DNA from: Rossellomorea vietnamensis
GTDB lineage: Bacteria > Bacillota > Bacilli > Bacillales > Bacillaceae_B
Direction: 5' to 3'
Assembly: GCF_008180615.1 (NCBI RefSeq)
Contig: NZ_VTEH01000003.1
Location: forward strand, 65,685-129,684
DNA length: 64,000 nt
A model generated the notes under the pieces. The model had not been told where the DNA came from. It did not search any database and saw only the letters and a program-made list of their open reading frames with translations. Shown piece after piece: positions 9,341 through 19,165 of this stretch. A program made the position numbers and the translations under genes. Positions within the stretch are counted from its first letter, which is position 1; every line of letters begins with the position of its first letter.

Positions 9341-9371
9341 TGTTCATCATCCTTTCAAGAAATATTAAATA

Positions 9372-10874
9372 TTAACAGTCGTCGACTTCCAGTTCAGAGA
9401 ATGGCCACCAGAAGAATCCGTCCTGTGCCAGCAGTTTGTCTGCGGCCAGCGGCCCCATTGTTCCTGATTGATAGTTAGGGAATTCTTCCTCAGTTGTGTT
9501 TTCCCAAACATTTGATATGGTATCCGTAAATGCCCAGGAAAGTTTAACTTCATCCCAATGCGTAAAGTTGGTTGCGTCGCCGCGCATGCAGTCATGCAGA
9601 AGCTTTTCGTAAGCCTCAGGTGTGTTCATGCCGTCGACTCCATTGTTCACAAAGTTAAGTTTGACCGGTGTCGTTTCAATATTCTGGCCCGTTTTCTTGG
9701 CATTCAAGTGAAGGGTGATTCCTTCTTCAGGCTGGATATGAATGACCAAAAGGTTCGGCGACAGTTGTTTATCGGTATTGTAATAAAGGTTCATCGGAAT
9801 ATCCTTGAACTGGATGACAATCTTGGTCGACTTGGCTTTCATTCTTTTTCCCGTGCGGATATAGAATGGCATGCCTGCCCAGCGGAAGTTATCGATCATC
9901 AGTTTTCCAGCGACAAATGTTTCTGTATTGGACTCAGGATCAACATTGCTTCCTGCACGGTACCCGGGAACTTCTGTATTGTTGATGAATCCGGCATCGT
10001 ATTGTCCTCTGACAAAATAATCTTTCACTTCTTCCTGTTTCATTGGGCGGAGGGCTCTAAGCACCTTGACCTTTTCACTTCTGATTTCATCTGTCGTCAA
10101 TTTGATCGGCGGTTCCATTGCCAGAAGAGCGACCATCTGCATCATATGGTTCTGTACCATATCTCTTAATGCTCCGCTCTTTTCATAGTACCGGCCGCGG
10201 TCCTCGACGCCCAGTTCCTCACTGGAAGTCACTTGGATGTTCGAAATGAAGCGGCTGTTCCATAAAGGTTCAAAAAGGGCATTTGCAAAACGGATGACTT
10301 CGATGTTTTGGACCATTTCTTTTCCAAGGTAATGGTCGATACGGTAGATCTCTTTCTCTGAGAACGCTGCACGAATTTGATTGTTCAGGACTTCTGCAGA
10401 AGCAAGGTCATGCCCGAATGGTTTTTCTATCACTAGGCGCTTGAATCCTTGCGTATCCGTCAAGCCATCTTGTTTCAAATGGTCGGTGATGGTGCCGAAG
10501 AATTCCGGTGCCATTGCTAGATAGAAAATTCGGTTTCCTTGCAATTCATACTGTTCGTCCAATTGTACAGCCAGCTTATTTAACTCTATGTATGAATTAC
10601 TGTCGGCCACGTCATTGGACTGATAATAAAAATGAGAGACGAATTCTTCGATGTTCTCATCTTTGCCGATGGATGTCAGGACCGATTCCTTAACATGTGC
10701 CTGGAATTCCTCATTGGAAAGCTCGCGTCGTGCCACACCTATAACGGCGAAGTTTTTAGCGATTTTTCCTTTTCTAAAGAGGTGATACAGAGAAGGAAAA
10801 AGCTTCCTTTTAGCCAAATCTCCAGTTGCTCCGAAAATCATTAGTAAAGTTGATGGCGTATCATTATGTTTCAC
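9372..10874 (-). CDS. zwf: Glucose-6-phosphate 1-dehydrogenase
   Basis: The enzyme oxidises glucose 6-phosphate to 6-phosphogluconolactone, the NADPH-forming entry to the pentose phosphate pathway. Visible motifs are the dinucleotide-binding IFGATGDLAKRKL near residue 13, the catalytic signature RIDHYLGKEMVQN near residue 178 and the substrate-binding FRWAGMPFYIRTGKRM near residue 340. The GTG at 10874 gives 500 residues, close to the B. subtilis enzyme, with GAGG 8 bases upstream. Extension to 10946 would add an unconserved leader. It faces away from rnz, as in B. subtilis. Confidence 0.96.
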   Translation of the reverse strand: MKHNDTPSTLLMIFGATGDLAKRKLFPSLYHLFRKGKIAKNFAVIGVARRELSNEEFQAHVKESVLTSIGKDENIEEFVSHFYYQSNDVADSNSYIELNKLAVQLDEQYELQGNRIFYLAMAPEFFGTITDHLKQDGLTDTQGFKRLVIEKPFGHDLASAEVLNNQIRAAFSEKEIYRIDHYLGKEMVQNIEVIRFANALFEPLWNSRFISNIQVTSSEELGVEDRGRYYEKSGALRDMVQNHMMQMVALLAMEPPIKLTTDEIRSEKVKVLRALRPMKQEEVKDYFVRGQYDAGFINNTEVPGYRAGSNVDPESNTETFVAGKLMIDNFRWAGMPFYIRTGKRMKAKSTKIVIQFKDIPMNLYYNTDKQLSPNLLVIHIQPEEGITLHLNAKKTGQNIETTPVKLNFVNNGVDGMNTPEAYEKLLHDCMRGDATNFTHWDEVKLSWAFTDTISNVWENTTEEEFPNYQSGTMGPLAADKLLAQDGFFWWPFSELEVDDC

Positions 10875-11321
10875 TGCTAAGACCTCACTTTTTTTCCTAT
10901 TAAAATAACTTTTCCTCAAGAAAGGCCCATATGTTAACCGGCTCAAGATACCCTTCTATGCGAAAAGCCTATTATATGCTGTACCTTTTCTGAAAAACAC
11001 TCTATACAAGTACTTAATTTTAAAGACTTCAGACGTATTTAGCAAATCATATGCTGTGCGATTTCAGACAGGTCCTTCTATATAGTACACAATAATTCTT
11101 TTTAGTGACATACTATTTTAGAATTAAGTTATGCTTTATTAAATGACCGTACCTTTTCAATAGTGTTTCCAATTGTGTTCTTATTATTTTGGGTGATGCT
11201 TTCTTGCAGAGTGTGGAGTTTTCCCTCAATCAGGTTAGTGGAGAAAGGAGCTTTAATACCACGCATGGTGCTGGGTTGTGCTATTATGGAGGGGATAAAA
11301 ATCAGGAGAGGAGGAGCTTCA
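10875..11321. other. Divergent promoter region between zwf and rnz
   Basis: This 447-bp AT-rich stretch has no gene I can support. A TATAAT hexamer on the minus strand (plus positions 10971-10976) is a candidate -10 for zwf, though the -35 is poor. On the plus strand the rnz ribosome site AGGAGAGGAGG ends near 11316. Confidence 0.5.
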
Positions 11322-12245
11322 ATGGACTTGCTTTTTTTGGGAACAGGTGCCGGCGTGCCTGCCAAGTCAAGAAATGTTACCTCTATTGCTTTGAAACTTT
11401 TGGAAGAGAGAGGGGCAGTCTGGCTGTTCGACTGCGGAGAAGCGACGCAGCATCAAATCTTACATACAACGTTAAAACCGAGAAAGATAGAGAAGATTTT
11501 CATCACTCATTTACATGGTGATCATATTTATGGTCTGCCGGGATTGCTGGGGAGCCGCTCCTTTCAAGGGGGAGAAACCGAATTGACGGTGTATGGTCCT
11601 CCAGGGATCAGGGAGTTCATCCAGGTTTCCTTATCCATCAGCGGAACTCATCTGCTTTATCCTTTACATATTGAAGAAATAGAAGAAGGGCCAATTTTTG
11701 AAGACGAACTGTTTTCTGTGGAAGCGCGTCTGCTTGATCATGCGATTCCTTGTTTTGGGTACCGTATTGTAGAAAAAGACAAGCCGGGCGTTCTCCAGGC
11801 GGAAAAACTGAAAGATTTGGGGGTCAAGCCTGGACCTATTTTTAAAAAGCTGAAAGAAGGTGAGACAGTCACCTTGGAAGACGGCAGGGTGATAGATGGA
11901 ACCGACTTTCTCGGCCCTCCTGTAAAAGGAAGGGTTGTTACGGTCCTTGGTGACACCAGGGTTTCTACCGCAGCTGAAAAACTTGCGGAGAATGCTGATG
12001 CCCTCATTCATGAAGCCACTTTCAGCGGGGACCAGGAAAAAATGGCTCATGATTATTTTCATTCCACAACGAAGCAGGCAGCTCAAACCGCTTTGTCAGC
12101 CGGTGCAAAGAAATTGTTTTTAACCCATATCAGCTCGAGGTTCACAGAAGCGGAATGGCCTGAACTACAGCAGGAAGCGCGCGAAATCTTTCCTGAAAGT
12201 TATATAGCAAGTGATTTCTTTGAGGCGTCCATAACGAAAGAGTAG
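11322..12245 (+). CDS. rnz: Ribonuclease Z
   Basis: This metallo-beta-lactamase-fold endonuclease removes the 3' trailer of tRNA precursors that lack an encoded [21 protein letters not shown] is the standard N-terminus. The zinc signature [12 protein letters not shown] is near residue 63. A flexible arm for tRNA binding ([10 protein letters not shown]) and the [14 protein letters not shown] block near residue 200 follow, and distal histidines occur in HEATF, HDYFHST and LTHIS. The ATG at 11322 has GGAGG upstream and gives 307 residues, the usual length. The gene replaces yqjK at the same place in the conserved order. Confidence 0.96.
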   Translation: MDLLFLGTGAGVPAKSRNVTSIALKLLEERGAVWLFDCGEATQHQILHTTLKPRKIEKIFITHLHGDHIYGLPGLLGSRSFQGGETELTVYGPPGIREFIQVSLSISGTHLLYPLHIEEIEEGPIFEDELFSVEARLLDHAIPCFGYRIVEKDKPGVLQAEKLKDLGVKPGPIFKKLKEGETVTLEDGRVIDGTDFLGPPVKGRVVTVLGDTRVSTAAEKLAENADALIHEATFSGDQEKMAHDYFHSTTKQAAQTALSAGAKKLFLTHISSRFTEAEWPELQQEAREIFPESYIASDFFEASITKE

Positions 12246-12340
12246 ATTATCCTGTACTGATGTGCAGGCAGTGTATCAGCTGTTTGCTTGTCCGTGCCGG
12301 ATATTTTTATTAATATCGGATAGAAAGCGGGGAATTACAG

Positions 12341-12883
12341 ATGAAAAACTTATATATTGTGCGTCACGCAAAAGCGGAAGGACAGCCCCCTGAAGCAAAG
12401 CTTACGGCTCTTGGTGAGAAACAGGCCCATTCTCTGGCTGCTTTTTTTGAAGGCAGAAAAATTGATGCTTTATACAGCAGCCCGTTTTTACGTGCCAGAA
12501 AGACGATTGAGCCGCTGGCAGAAAAGAGAGGCGTTCCTATTATAGAGGATGACCGCTTGGGTGAAAGGATATTGAGCGGCACCGATCTTGATGACTGGAT
12601 GATGCATCTTGAAAAGAGCTTTGAGGACTATGAATATATACTAGATGGAGGCGAGTCAAACCGTACAGCTTATGAGAGAGCTTCCTCGTTTCTTGAAGAG
12701 ATCATCGAGAGCGATGATGACCATGTAGCTGTTGTTAGCCATGGCAACCTGATTACGCTGCTTCTAAGGTACTTTGATGAACGGTTTGGCTACCAAGAGC
12801 TTATGAAACTATCCAATCCGGATGTTTTTCATGTGAGTTTTGAAGATGGGGAACCTTCTGTCGATCGGATTTGGAGTGAGTGA
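12341..12883 (+). CDS. Histidine phosphatase family protein (phosphoglycerate-mutase-like)
   Basis: This cytosolic protein of 180 residues has the branch-1 histidine phosphatase motif IVRHAKAEG at residues 6-14, where the RHA histidine becomes phosphorylated. Supporting residues appear in LYSSPFLRARKTI near residue 45 and in VVSHGNLITLL near residue 128, the second catalytic histidine. It is short, like broad-specificity phosphatases rather than glycolytic mutase. The substrate is unknown. It begins behind an AAAGCGGGG element, about 95 bp after rnz. Confidence 0.85.
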   Translation: MKNLYIVRHAKAEGQPPEAKLTALGEKQAHSLAAFFEGRKIDALYSSPFLRARKTIEPLAEKRGVPIIEDDRLGERILSGTDLDDWMMHLEKSFEDYEYILDGGESNRTAYERASSFLEEIIESDDDHVAVVSHGNLITLLLRYFDERFGYQELMKLSNPDVFHVSFEDGEPSVDRIWSE

Positions 12884-12944
12884 TAGATTATAGTGTTGAC
12901 TCTTTAGGTTCTAACTCACTCAGATTATGGATGGTTTGAGGGAT

Positions 12945-13226
12945 ACCCTCTAGTGTCTTTGGTAGATGAGGGAGACCTAAGTCGAAAAGAAGGCTTCTAG
13001 GTGTCCCTCGAGATGGCGCCGAGCGACACCAGAGCATGAAAAGAGAGCCTCAGGTGTCCCTCGAGATGTCGACGAGCGACACTAGAGCTGGAAAAGAGGG
13101 CCTCAGGTGTCCCTCGAAAAGTCACCGAGAGACACCAAAGCTGGAAAAAAGGATCTCAGGTGTCCCTCGGGAAGGCGCCGAGGGACATCAAAGTTGAAAA
13201 AAGGCTTCTAGGTGTTCCTCGAAAAG
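12945..13226. repeat. Tandem palindrome array, family GGTGTCCCTCG, left part
   Basis: About five units of 53 bp each carry an imperfect palindrome with arms GGTGTCCCTCG and CGAGNGACACC, a variable 6-10-base loop, and the spacer AGAGC-TGGAAAA-AGG-TCTC-A. The array is interrupted by an IS256-family element at 13227, and its continuation starts at 14619. Confidence 0.9.
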
Positions 13227-13290
13227 AGTCAAGCCCTTATTCTTGTGTAAATTCATTTATACAATGTTTCAACCTGCTATAGTGTTTATG

Positions 13291-13336
13291 ATTTTTTTGA
13301 CAGGAAAGGGGGTACCCCCTTTCCTGTCAAAAAAAT
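13291..13336. terminator. Perfect 46-bp palindrome, bidirectional terminator of the IS
   Basis: ATTTTTTTGACAGGAAAGGG continues into its exact reverse complement, centred between 13313 and 13314. It has T or A runs on both sides. It lies just past the transposase stop and near the left end, where it would block transcription both ways. Confidence 0.85.
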
Positions 13337-13359
13337 TTCGCGCTTCGCTTCACCTGTCA

Positions 13360-14517
13360 TTACCTATTTCTTTTGTTCAATTGAAGGTTCTCATTTTCCA
13401 TCAGAAAAGCACCTATTAATCGAAATGCTGATTGAGTGTTTGGAAAAATTCTGATGACTCTTTCACGCCTCCTGATTTCCTGGTTTAATCGCTCCAAAGA
13501 ATTCGTGCTACTTATATTTATTTGATATTTGTCATCTTCATTCAGGTATTGAATAGAGTCTTCAAAGCCCTCTTCCAATATGTTTAAAGCGTTCTCAAGC
13601 TTTTTATTATCTCCGTACTTATTAATAAATTCTTCTTTGGTAGCTCTTGCTTCAGATCCTGATGCAGATTTATAAATTTTCCTCAGATCGGATATGACTT
13701 GTTTCATATTTTTTTTAGGTAGTTTTTTTATAATATTTCTTTTCAAGTGAACAGTACATCGCTGCCACGAGGTTCCAATAAACTCACGTTCAATTGCTTT
13801 TTTTAGACCAGCGTGGGCATCAGAAATGACTAATTTCGGTGATTGTAGTCCACGTGATTTTAACTCTTGAAAGAAGCCTTTCCAAGCTTCAAAGCTCTCT
13901 ACATGGTCTACTTTCAGCCCAATGACTTGACGTTTTTTCTTCTCGTTCATAGCGGTCATGATATAGACTGCCTTGGACACAACTTTATTATGTTCCCTAA
14001 CCTTAATGTACATAGCATCGGCATAGAGATATGGGAAATATTGAACATTGAGAGGGCGGTTGGCCCACTTATTTACAATGGGATCAAGCTTTTCTGTTAA
14101 CGAAGAGACAAAAGACTTTGAAACACCTTGTCCACAGAGCTGTTCAACGATATTTGTGACTTTTCGTGTAGATACTCCGTTTACAACCATTTCAAGCATT
14201 GAGAGAGTAAGAGCTTGGTCGACACGTGAGAATTTTTCAAACACAGTAGGAGAAAAGTTGCCTTCTCTTGTCCGTGGAACGCGCAATTTTATCTTGCCGA
14301 CACCGATTAGGAGATCACGCTCATAATATCCATTTCGATAATCTTGTCTCTCATTGGAGCGTTCATAAGCACCGGCTTGTAAGTAATCATCTCTTTCTTT
14401 TTCCATGAGTTGGTTTAACACCAGTACAAGTGAAGATTTCATTATAGTATCAAGGTTAGAATTCATGACAGAATCTTTTAAAATATCCAAATCTAGGCTA
14501 AACTGTATTTGAGTCAT
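13360..14517 (-). CDS. IS256-family (Mutator-type) transposase
   Basis: This DDE transposase of 385 residues is full length for the family. The catalytic aspartates are in YLYADAMYIKVR near residue 162 and LVISDAHAGLKKAI near residue 228, and the glutamate is in SSTNSLERLNQEIRRR near residue 340. The C-H motif appears as WQRCTVHLKRN near residue 252. The N-terminus contains the usual RNGYYERDL segment. ATG 14517 follows GAAGGA at good spacing. The reading frame is intact, so the element may be active. Confidence 0.95.
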   Translation of the reverse strand: MTQIQFSLDLDILKDSVMNSNLDTIMKSSLVLVLNQLMEKERDDYLQAGAYERSNERQDYRNGYYERDLLIGVGKIKLRVPRTREGNFSPTVFEKFSRVDQALTLSMLEMVVNGVSTRKVTNIVEQLCGQGVSKSFVSSLTEKLDPIVNKWANRPLNVQYFPYLYADAMYIKVREHNKVVSKAVYIMTAMNEKKKRQVIGLKVDHVESFEAWKGFFQELKSRGLQSPKLVISDAHAGLKKAIEREFIGTSWQRCTVHLKRNIIKKLPKKNMKQVISDLRKIYKSASGSEARATKEEFINKYGDNKKLENALNILEEGFEDSIQYLNEDDKYQINISSTNSLERLNQEIRRRERVIRIFPNTQSAFRLIGAFLMENENLQLNKRNR

Positions 14518-14618
14518 TTTTATTCCTTCTTTCAATGTTTTTCGTGGTTGAAAACATTGTTGACAAGAAAGATAAAAATGACTCTTTCTTTTTACACAAT
14601 TATATGGACTTTATCCTC

Positions 14619-15495
14619 TCGAAAAGTCACCGAGAGACACCAAAGCTGGAAAAAAGGATCTCAGGTGTCCCTCGGGAAGGCGCCGAGGGACATCAAAGTT
14701 GAAAAAAAGGCTTCTAGGTGTCCCTCGAAAAGTCGTCGAGAGACACCAGAGCATGAAAAGAGAGCCTCAGGTGTCCCTCGAGATGTCGACGAGCGACACT
14801 AGAGCTGGAAAAGAGGGCCTCAGGTGTCCCACGAGATGTCGACGAGCGACACTAGAGCTGGAAAAAAGGGTCTCAGATGTCCCTCGGGAAGGCGCCGAGG
14901 GACACCAAAGCTGGAAAAAAGGATCTCAGGTGTCCCACGAGATGTCGACGAGCGACACTAGAGCTGGAAAAAAGGGTCTCAGATGTCCCTCGGGAAGGCG
15001 CCGAGGGACATCAAAGTTGAAAAAAAGGCGTCTAGGTGTTCCTCGAAAAGTCGTCGAGAGACACCAGAGCATGAAAAGAGAGCCTCAGGTGTCCCTCGGG
15101 AAGGCGCCGAGGGACATCAAAGTTGAAAAAAAGGCTTCTAGGTGTCCCTCGTAAAGTCGTCGAGAGACACCAAAGCTGGAAAAAAGGATCTCAGGTGTCC
15201 CTCGAAAAGTCACCGAGAGACACCAAAGCTTGAAAAAAGGGTCTCAGATGTCCCTCGGGAAGGCGCCGAGGGACATCAAAGTTGAAAAAAAGGCGTCTAG
15301 GTGTCCCTCGAAAAGTCGTCGAGCGACACAAGAGTCGGAAAAAAGGTTCCCAGGTGTCTCTCATAAAGTCGCTGAGGTACACCAGAGTCGAAAAAAAGAG
15401 CCTTAGGTGTCCCTCGTAAAGTCGCCGAGCGACACCAGAGTCGAAAAAAAGAGCCTTAGGTGTCCTTCGGGAAGGTGACGAGTGACACCAGAGCT
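14619..15495. repeat. Tandem palindrome array, family GGTGTCCCTCG, right part
   Basis: About sixteen 53-bp units continue the array left of the IS. Loops of at least four types alternate (GGAAGGCGC, AAAAGTCGT, AGATGTCGA, AAAAGTCAC), each partly self-complementary with the flanking CTCG and CGAG. No gene is credible here. From about 15500 to 15590 nothing is recognised before the namA terminator. Confidence 0.93.
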
Positions 15496-15591
15496 GAAAA
15501 TAGCAAGATTCCCCCCACCATTAAGCTACAAGCCATTTGTTCTATGATATTACTTAAACAGACAATCTTCATCCAAAAATCAAACAACAAA

Positions 15592-15622
15592 AAAGAGTGC
15601 AAACGCTATGTTTGCACTCTTT
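15592..15622 (-). terminator. Intrinsic terminator of namA
   Basis: AAAGAGTGCAAAC pairs perfectly with GTTTGCACTCTTT around a 5-base loop. On the minus strand it is followed by a T run just past the namA stop. Confidence 0.92.
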
Positions 15623-15625
15623 ATA

Positions 15626-16642
15626 TTACCAAGCCCTGTCATATTGCTTAGGCGGCTCGATTTCAACTCTAAGTTCTTTAGCAGCAGTTCTTGGCCAGTA
15701 CGGGTCGCGAAGGAATTCCCTTGCGAGCAGAATAAGATCAGCACGATCATTTTGAAGGATTTCTTCTGCCTGAATTCCAGATGTGATCAGGCCGACTGCG
15801 CCTGTCGGAATTTCTGCCTTGCTTCTGATGGTTTCGGATAGTTTAACCTGGTAGCCAGGATAGACATCGATTTTCGCCGGTACGACTGCCCCGGAGCTGA
15901 CATCGATCAGGTCGACTCCCTGTTCTTTCATCCATGATGAGTAAATGGCATAATCCTCTGCATCCAATCCGCCTTCCGCATAATCTTTTGCTGATACACG
16001 GACGAAGAGAGGGCCGTTCCACACCTCATTGACCGCTTCAAGCACTTCGCGGAGGAAGCGGTAGCGGTTCTCAGCAGAGCCGCCGTATTCGTCACTCCGC
16101 TTATTGGAAAGAGGAGAGAGGAATTCGTTGATCAAGTACCCATGTGCTGCGTGGATCTCGATTACGTCATATCCGGCTTTCTTGGCTCTTTCTGCTCCTT
16201 GTTTAAAAGCAGTGACCGTTTCTTCAATATCGTTTTTACTCATTTCTAATGGTGTTTTCATCTTCTCATTGAATGCGATGGAGGACGGAGCAATGATGTC
16301 TCCTTCAATCACAGCTTTCCTTCCTGCATGGGCCAGCTGGATACCGGTATGGGCGCCCTGTTCTTTCATCAGAGATACGAGTTCGCTGAGTCCTTCGATA
16401 TGGTCGTCGCTCCAGATGCCCAGGTCCTGCGGGGAAATCCGCCCCTGTGCAGTCACAGCTGTTGCTTCCTGAATGATCAGTCCGACGCCGCCTACCGCCC
16501 TGCTCGTATAGTGGGTTTTATGCCAATTCTCCACTTTTCCATCTTCATTATGTGAAGAGTACATGCACATTGGCGCCATGACGATTCTGTTCTTCAAAGT
16601 AAGATCTTTGATTTTATATGATTCAAATAATTTGGCTGACAC
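15626..16642 (-). CDS. namA: NADPH dehydrogenase, old yellow enzyme family
   Basis: This FMN-containing ene-reductase (YqjM/NamA type) reduces activated alkenes and some nitro compounds with NADPH and is linked to oxidative and electrophile stress. [19 protein letters not shown] near residue 18 carries the cysteine typical of the YqjM group. [10 protein letters not shown] near residue 98 and [19 protein letters not shown] near residue 165 supply the active-site histidines. The C-terminal YDRAW resembles the residue inserted into the partner's active site. The GTG at 16642 follows AAAGGAG by 8 bases and gives 338 residues, identical to the B. subtilis length. Confidence 0.95.
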   Translation of the reverse strand: MSAKLFESYKIKDLTLKNRIVMAPMCMYSSHNEDGKVENWHKTHYTSRAVGGVGLIIQEATAVTAQGRISPQDLGIWSDDHIEGLSELVSLMKEQGAHTGIQLAHAGRKAVIEGDIIAPSSIAFNEKMKTPLEMSKNDIEETVTAFKQGAERAKKAGYDVIEIHAAHGYLINEFLSPLSNKRSDEYGGSAENRYRFLREVLEAVNEVWNGPLFVRVSAKDYAEGGLDAEDYAIYSSWMKEQGVDLIDVSSGAVVPAKIDVYPGYQVKLSETIRSKAEIPTGAVGLITSGIQAEEILQNDRADLILLAREFLRDPYWPRTAAKELRVEIEPPKQYDRAW

Positions 16643-16663
16643 GCTATCCGCTCCTTTTTGATA

Positions 16664-16747
16664 AGCTGTTTTTCGCATTAATTGTTGCTTTCGAAAAATC
16701 CCAAGAGCGGCTCTTTTCGAGACAGCAACAAAGTTTACGAAAAGAGC
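16664..16747. repeat. MITE-like element with terminal inverted repeats, copy 2
   Basis: TTTTTCGCATTAATTGTTGC and AGCAACAAAGTTTACGAAAA bound an 84-bp interval whose ends match the 170-bp copy at 7993. It lies directly upstream of the namA ribosome site and so is in the namA leader. The RNA would fold into a long imperfect hairpin. Confidence 0.65.
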
Positions 16748-16820
16748 CCTTATGATATTTCGCCTTCCTAAATACATGCTTATTATATCAGCAGAAAATT
16801 TTCCGAAAAAGGATTTTGCC

Positions 16821-17966
16821 TTAGTCCTTCTCCATGCTGCGGAGTTCCTCTAAAGAATATTTGGTGCCCCGCCAGATTACGCCTCCTCGGATAAAGGTCA
16901 GCACAACCGCTCTTATGATACTGAATATGAAGATGAGGGCGGTTACCGGAAGTGCCAGGAACAAGGCTGGATGAAAGTCAGTCATTTTTTTGATGACCGA
17001 TGTGTAGCTGCCCAAAATCAAAAGGATCACCGCCAAGCTCATCAGCCTTACAGTGGTATCCGATGACAAAAGCGTCAGGAAAGGGAATACCTGTGAAAAA
17101 AACACTCCGGAAATGGCCAGGAGCACCATTGAATAGCGGTAATAAAGGCCTGCGAATGTATTCTTCTCCAGCCCTTGAAAAGCGGCTTTCAATGTAGGGT
17201 ACCACTCCACCCGCAGGAGGCTGATGGCGGTCACCATTCGTTGATTTAATTTATATTCTTTGACTTTGAAGCCGAGCTGCAGATCATCATCCGGCCGGTT
17301 CTTCAAGCTTTTGTGGGTACCAATCGTTTCATAGGCCGGCCTGGTCATCAGGTTGAAAGCGCCTATTCCCATTCCGATGGAAGACCGTTCATCGTTAGCT
17401 TTCCATGGCCGTTTGAAATAAGAAAACCCAAACAGAAAGAAGGCGATGAATGACTGCAGCCAAAAGCCTTTCGCTGTCAGGGAAGGAGCCGCCGTGAGAT
17501 GATCGGCATTCTCGGTTTGCAGAACTCTCACTGCTTTTGAGATAGCGTCAGGGTTATAATGGACATCGGCATCTGTAAAAAGAAGCAGCTCACCTTCCGA
17601 GTGAAGATATCCCTGATAGAGGGCATGGTTCTTTCCAAGCCAGCCCTTTGGCAGCTGAGTTAAATGAAGCGTCTTGATTCTCTTGTCCATAGAGGCGATT
17701 CTCTCAATTTCTGCACCCGTTTCATCAGTTGAGCGGTCGTTTACGATGACCCACTGAAGTCTCTTATACGTAGATTTCAACTGCGATTCTATGCTTTTCC
17801 TGATAGTGTGGGCTTCATTTCTGGCAGGCACAATGATGGAAATTAGCGGCCCATCATGCTCCGGCTCGGCCTTTTCCAATGAATCGATCTTCCGCAGTCC
17901 CAAGGCTATATCTGTAAATAAGATGGCCCAGCCAATCAAATTGATCGCAAGCAATATTAAAAGCAT
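16821..17966 (-). CDS. Membrane-anchored family 2 glycosyltransferase
   Basis: An N-terminal membrane helix ([16 protein letters not shown]) is followed by a GT-A domain. [20 protein letters not shown] starts the nucleotide-sugar fold near residue 42, [12 protein letters not shown] carries the DxD metal motif near residue 138, and RPDDDLQLG provides the acceptor-side acidic cluster near residue 232. Three or four membrane helices follow, and the ending [15 protein letters not shown] is characteristic of the carotenoid/hopanoid-associated group (CrtQ-like). The acceptor cannot be assigned from context. AGGAGAAGTGATGA precedes ATG 17966. Confidence 0.85.
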   Translation of the reverse strand: MLLILLAINLIGWAILFTDIALGLRKIDSLEKAEPEHDGPLISIIVPARNEAHTIRKSIESQLKSTYKRLQWVIVNDRSTDETGAEIERIASMDKRIKTLHLTQLPKGWLGKNHALYQGYLHSEGELLLFTDADVHYNPDAISKAVRVLQTENADHLTAAPSLTAKGFWLQSFIAFFLFGFSYFKRPWKANDERSSIGMGIGAFNLMTRPAYETIGTHKSLKNRPDDDLQLGFKVKEYKLNQRMVTAISLLRVEWYPTLKAAFQGLEKNTFAGLYYRYSMVLLAISGVFFSQVFPFLTLLSSDTTVRLMSLAVILLILGSYTSVIKKMTDFHPALFLALPVTALIFIFSIIRAVVLTFIRGGVIWRGTKYSLEELRSMEKD

Positions 17967-18140
17967 TCATCACTTCTCCTGTACTTTAGTCTCGTCTATT
18001 GCAATTCACTGCGTTTTTATCTATTGTAGCAATTAGTGTCTTGTCGTGCAGTTTTCAGTGTTTATCCTAGTATTTCCATTGATGTTTTGAAAAAATTACA
18101 TCCTTCTCATGACATCTAGTGAGAAAAGAAGTAAAATAAA

Positions 18141-18158
18141 AGAATGAATACTCATTCA
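18141..18158. promoter_or_regulatory. FadR-like operator upstream of yqjP-yqjQ
   Basis: AGAATGAATACTCATTCA matches the B. subtilis FadR consensus TGAATGAMTANTCATTCA, as I recall it, at 17 of 18 positions and is palindromic. It sits 30 bp before the yqjP start, where bound repressor would block transcription. FadR normally represses fatty acid beta-oxidation genes and is released by long-chain acyl-CoA. Confidence 0.65.
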
Positions 18159-18187
18159 TTTTAATTATAGAAAAAGTGGTGAAATAT

Positions 18188-19150
18188 ATGAATGCCTATT
18201 GGGCTGGAGATATAGCAAAAATAGTGCTGCCGACGCCTTTTGCAGTCGGGGATGTAAATGTCTACCTAGTAAAAGGGGAAGCGCTGAGCCTGATTGATGT
18301 CGGCCCGCAAACCGCGGAAGCCAGAAAAGTCCTGGAGTTAAATCTTGCAGAATTAGGGTATTCAATACAAGACATCGAGCAGGTCATCCTGACTCATCAT
18401 CACCCGGATCATGCCGGGATGCTTGACTGGATGCCGGACCACATCGATATAATCGGCCACCCCGCCAATGAAAGATGGCTTATGAGGACCGATGATTTTC
18501 TGGAAGAGCATGACCGTTTTTATGTAAAATTATTTTTGCAGTCCGGTCTGCCGCAAGAATTCCTGCACTTCATCCATAAAATCAGGGCTCCCCTTGAGTT
18601 CATGGGAAACAGGGGGTTGACTCGTACAGTAATGCAAGGGGATCCGATTCCCGGCATGAAGGAATGGACTGTATTGGACACACCGGGCCATGCCCAGAGC
18701 CATATTTCTTTTTGGCGCGAGAAGGACGGCACGATGATTGCCGGGGACCACATTCTCTCTCATATCTCGCCCAATCCGCTGATCGAACCTCCTGAGAAAG
18801 AGGGAGAAGAGCTGCCAAAGCCTCAGCTTCAATACAATCAATCCCTGCAGGGGCTTTTGCAAGTGGATATCAATTTTGCTTATACAGGGCATGGGGAAGA
18901 GGTTGTCGATGTGCATTCTCTTATACATAAACGGCTGCAAAAACAGCATGACCGGGCAATGCATGTGAAAGAGCTGTTGAAAAATGATCCGCAGTCTCTC
19001 TTTTCACTTTGCCGAAAACTTTTTCCATCCGTTTATCGTAAAGAGCTTGGTTTGACGTTGTCTGAAACACAGGCTCAAATCGATTATTTAGAAGCGGGAC
19101 ATGAGATATCCCGGGAAGAACGGGATGGTGTCCTGCTGTATTACTGTTAA
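18188..19150 (+). CDS. yqjP: Metallo-beta-lactamase fold hydrolase, YqjP type
   Basis: This is a soluble hydrolase of about 320 residues. The zinc signature THHHPDHAGM is near residue 74. Further ligand histidines are in TPGHAQSHISFW near residue 180, IAGDHILSHISPNP near residue 200 and YTGHGEEV near residue 247. A C-terminal helical domain extends past the catalytic core. It is followed closely by an SDR gene, the same pair as yqjP-yqjQ in B. subtilis. The ATG at 18188 has GGTGA upstream. The substrate is unknown, but the FadR-like site hints at acyl thioester or lipid metabolism. Confidence 0.85.
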   Translation: MNAYWAGDIAKIVLPTPFAVGDVNVYLVKGEALSLIDVGPQTAEARKVLELNLAELGYSIQDIEQVILTHHHPDHAGMLDWMPDHIDIIGHPANERWLMRTDDFLEEHDRFYVKLFLQSGLPQEFLHFIHKIRAPLEFMGNRGLTRTVMQGDPIPGMKEWTVLDTPGHAQSHISFWREKDGTMIAGDHILSHISPNPLIEPPEKEGEELPKPQLQYNQSLQGLLQVDINFAYTGHGEEVVDVHSLIHKRLQKQHDRAMHVKELLKNDPQSLFSLCRKLFPSVYRKELGLTLSETQAQIDYLEAGHEISREERDGVLLYYC

Positions 19151-19165
19151 AAAGAAGGTGAAACC

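Larger units (their letters stand above)
13227..14618 (-). mobile_element. IS256-family insertion sequence in a repeat array
   Basis: The element carries one transposase gene. Imperfect terminal inverted repeats flank it: left, AAGCCCTTATTCTTGTGTAAA ending near 13251, and right, TTTACACAATTATATGGAC from 14591, matching at 18 of 24 positions. An 8-bp TCGAAAAG is present at both edges (13219-13226 and 14619-14626) and would be the target duplication. Because the target is repetitive this match could be partly chance, so the exact ends are uncertain by a few bases. About 107 bp before the left edge is nearly repeated after the right edge. Confidence 0.88.

Noticed and set aside
9558..10169. 203-residue frame opposite zwf
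   Set aside because: It is antisense to the well-conserved zwf coding sequence.
14699..15154. 151-residue protein in the GTGTCC array
   Set aside because: Coding potential comes from the repeats; the frame rotates between units and there is no conserved fold.
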